Source: DASYSA01 sp036003885
Lineage (GTDB): Bacteria; Acidobacteriota; Blastocatellia; UBA7656
Length of the DNA: 5,024 nt
Direction: 5' to 3'
NCBI GenBank assembly: GCA_036003885.1
Contig: DASYSA010000435.1
Span: 1 to 5,024 of the forward strand
Below are positions 4,924 to 5,024 of this stretch, piece after piece. The position numbers and the translations under genes are program-made. How positions within the stretch are numbered: the stretch's first letter is position 1; each line of letters opens with the position of its first letter. The notes beneath the pieces were generated by a model. That model had not been told where the DNA came from, did no database searches, and saw only the letters and a list, made by a program, of their open reading frames with translations.

Positions 4924-5024
4924 ATGCAGACTCTTCTTGAACTCAAGCTGCCCGAGATCCGGACTGCCCTGCCCGGACCGAAGGCCAAAGCGATACTCGA
5001 ACGCGACGCAAAGTACATCTCGCC
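4924..5024 (+). CDS. Class III PLP-dependent aminotransferase, N-terminal fragment (acetylornithine/4-aminobutyrate group)
   Basis: The gene is cut by the right edge after 33 complete codons. The visible start contains LPGPKAKAILERDAKYIS, the characteristic N-terminal stretch of fold-type I, class III aminotransferases annotated as acetylornithine or 4-aminobutyrate aminotransferases. These enzymes transfer an omega-amino group from substrates such as acetylornithine, ornithine or GABA to 2-oxoglutarate using pyridoxal phosphate. The family usually has about 400-450 residues, so over nine tenths, including the catalytic lysine, lies outside the window and the exact substrate cannot be decided. 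The ATG is supported by GGAAGGAGG 4 nt upstream, a strong site at a slightly short distance. A promoter at 4714-4743 and a leader with a small Arg-rich ORF precede it. Confidence 0.8.
   Translation, partial: MQTLLELKLPEIRTALPGPKAKAILERDAKYIS

Noticed and set aside
1..5024. CRISPR array, tRNA, rRNA, insertion sequence or phage genes
   Set aside because: No regularly spaced repeats, no tRNA-like cloverleaf, no rRNA-conserved stretches and no transposase or integrase motifs were seen.

Overview
The window looks like an ordinary chromosomal stretch of a Gram-negative-type bacterium with moderately high GC. The style of the large secreted subtilase, with its long N-terminal extension and its C-terminal beta-sandwich and jelly-roll modules, and the first residues of the class III aminotransferase at the right edge, remind me most of Acidobacteriota. 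That is a recollection of family style, not a search result. I see no transposase, integrase, tRNA, rRNA or CRISPR array.

Layout. Positions 1-537 have no convincing gene. They hold a 10-bp stem-loop (186-221), a short GGGTCTGACCCC element (281-292) and a weak promoter candidate (389 onward). Positions 552-4055 (+) encode a complete 1167-residue secreted serine peptidase of family S8, with signal peptide, long propeptide, catalytic Asp356/His410/Ser647 and oxyanion Asn529, followed by about 450 residues of beta-rich C-terminal modules. The convergent gap 4056-4218 contains several inverted repeats, including a GC-rich stem (4166-4195) that could end transcription from both sides. Positions 4219-4521 (-) encode a 100-residue protein with three predicted membrane helices and no recognised family.

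The right end is the most interesting part. A good sigma70-type promoter (4714-4743) drives a leader of about 170 nt. The leader contains a 19-codon ORF with its own strong ribosome binding site and five Arg codons (4777-4836), then a CU-rich tract that can pair with the next ribosome binding site. After it comes the start (4924, cut by the window edge) of a class III aminotransferase of the acetylornithine/4-aminobutyrate group. An Arg-rich leader peptide ahead of such a gene raises the possibility of translation-coupled control. This is inference from sequence and needs comparative and experimental support.

The three protein-coding genes do not form one operon. The protease and the membrane protein converge, and the membrane protein and the aminotransferase diverge, so there is no evidence that they act together.
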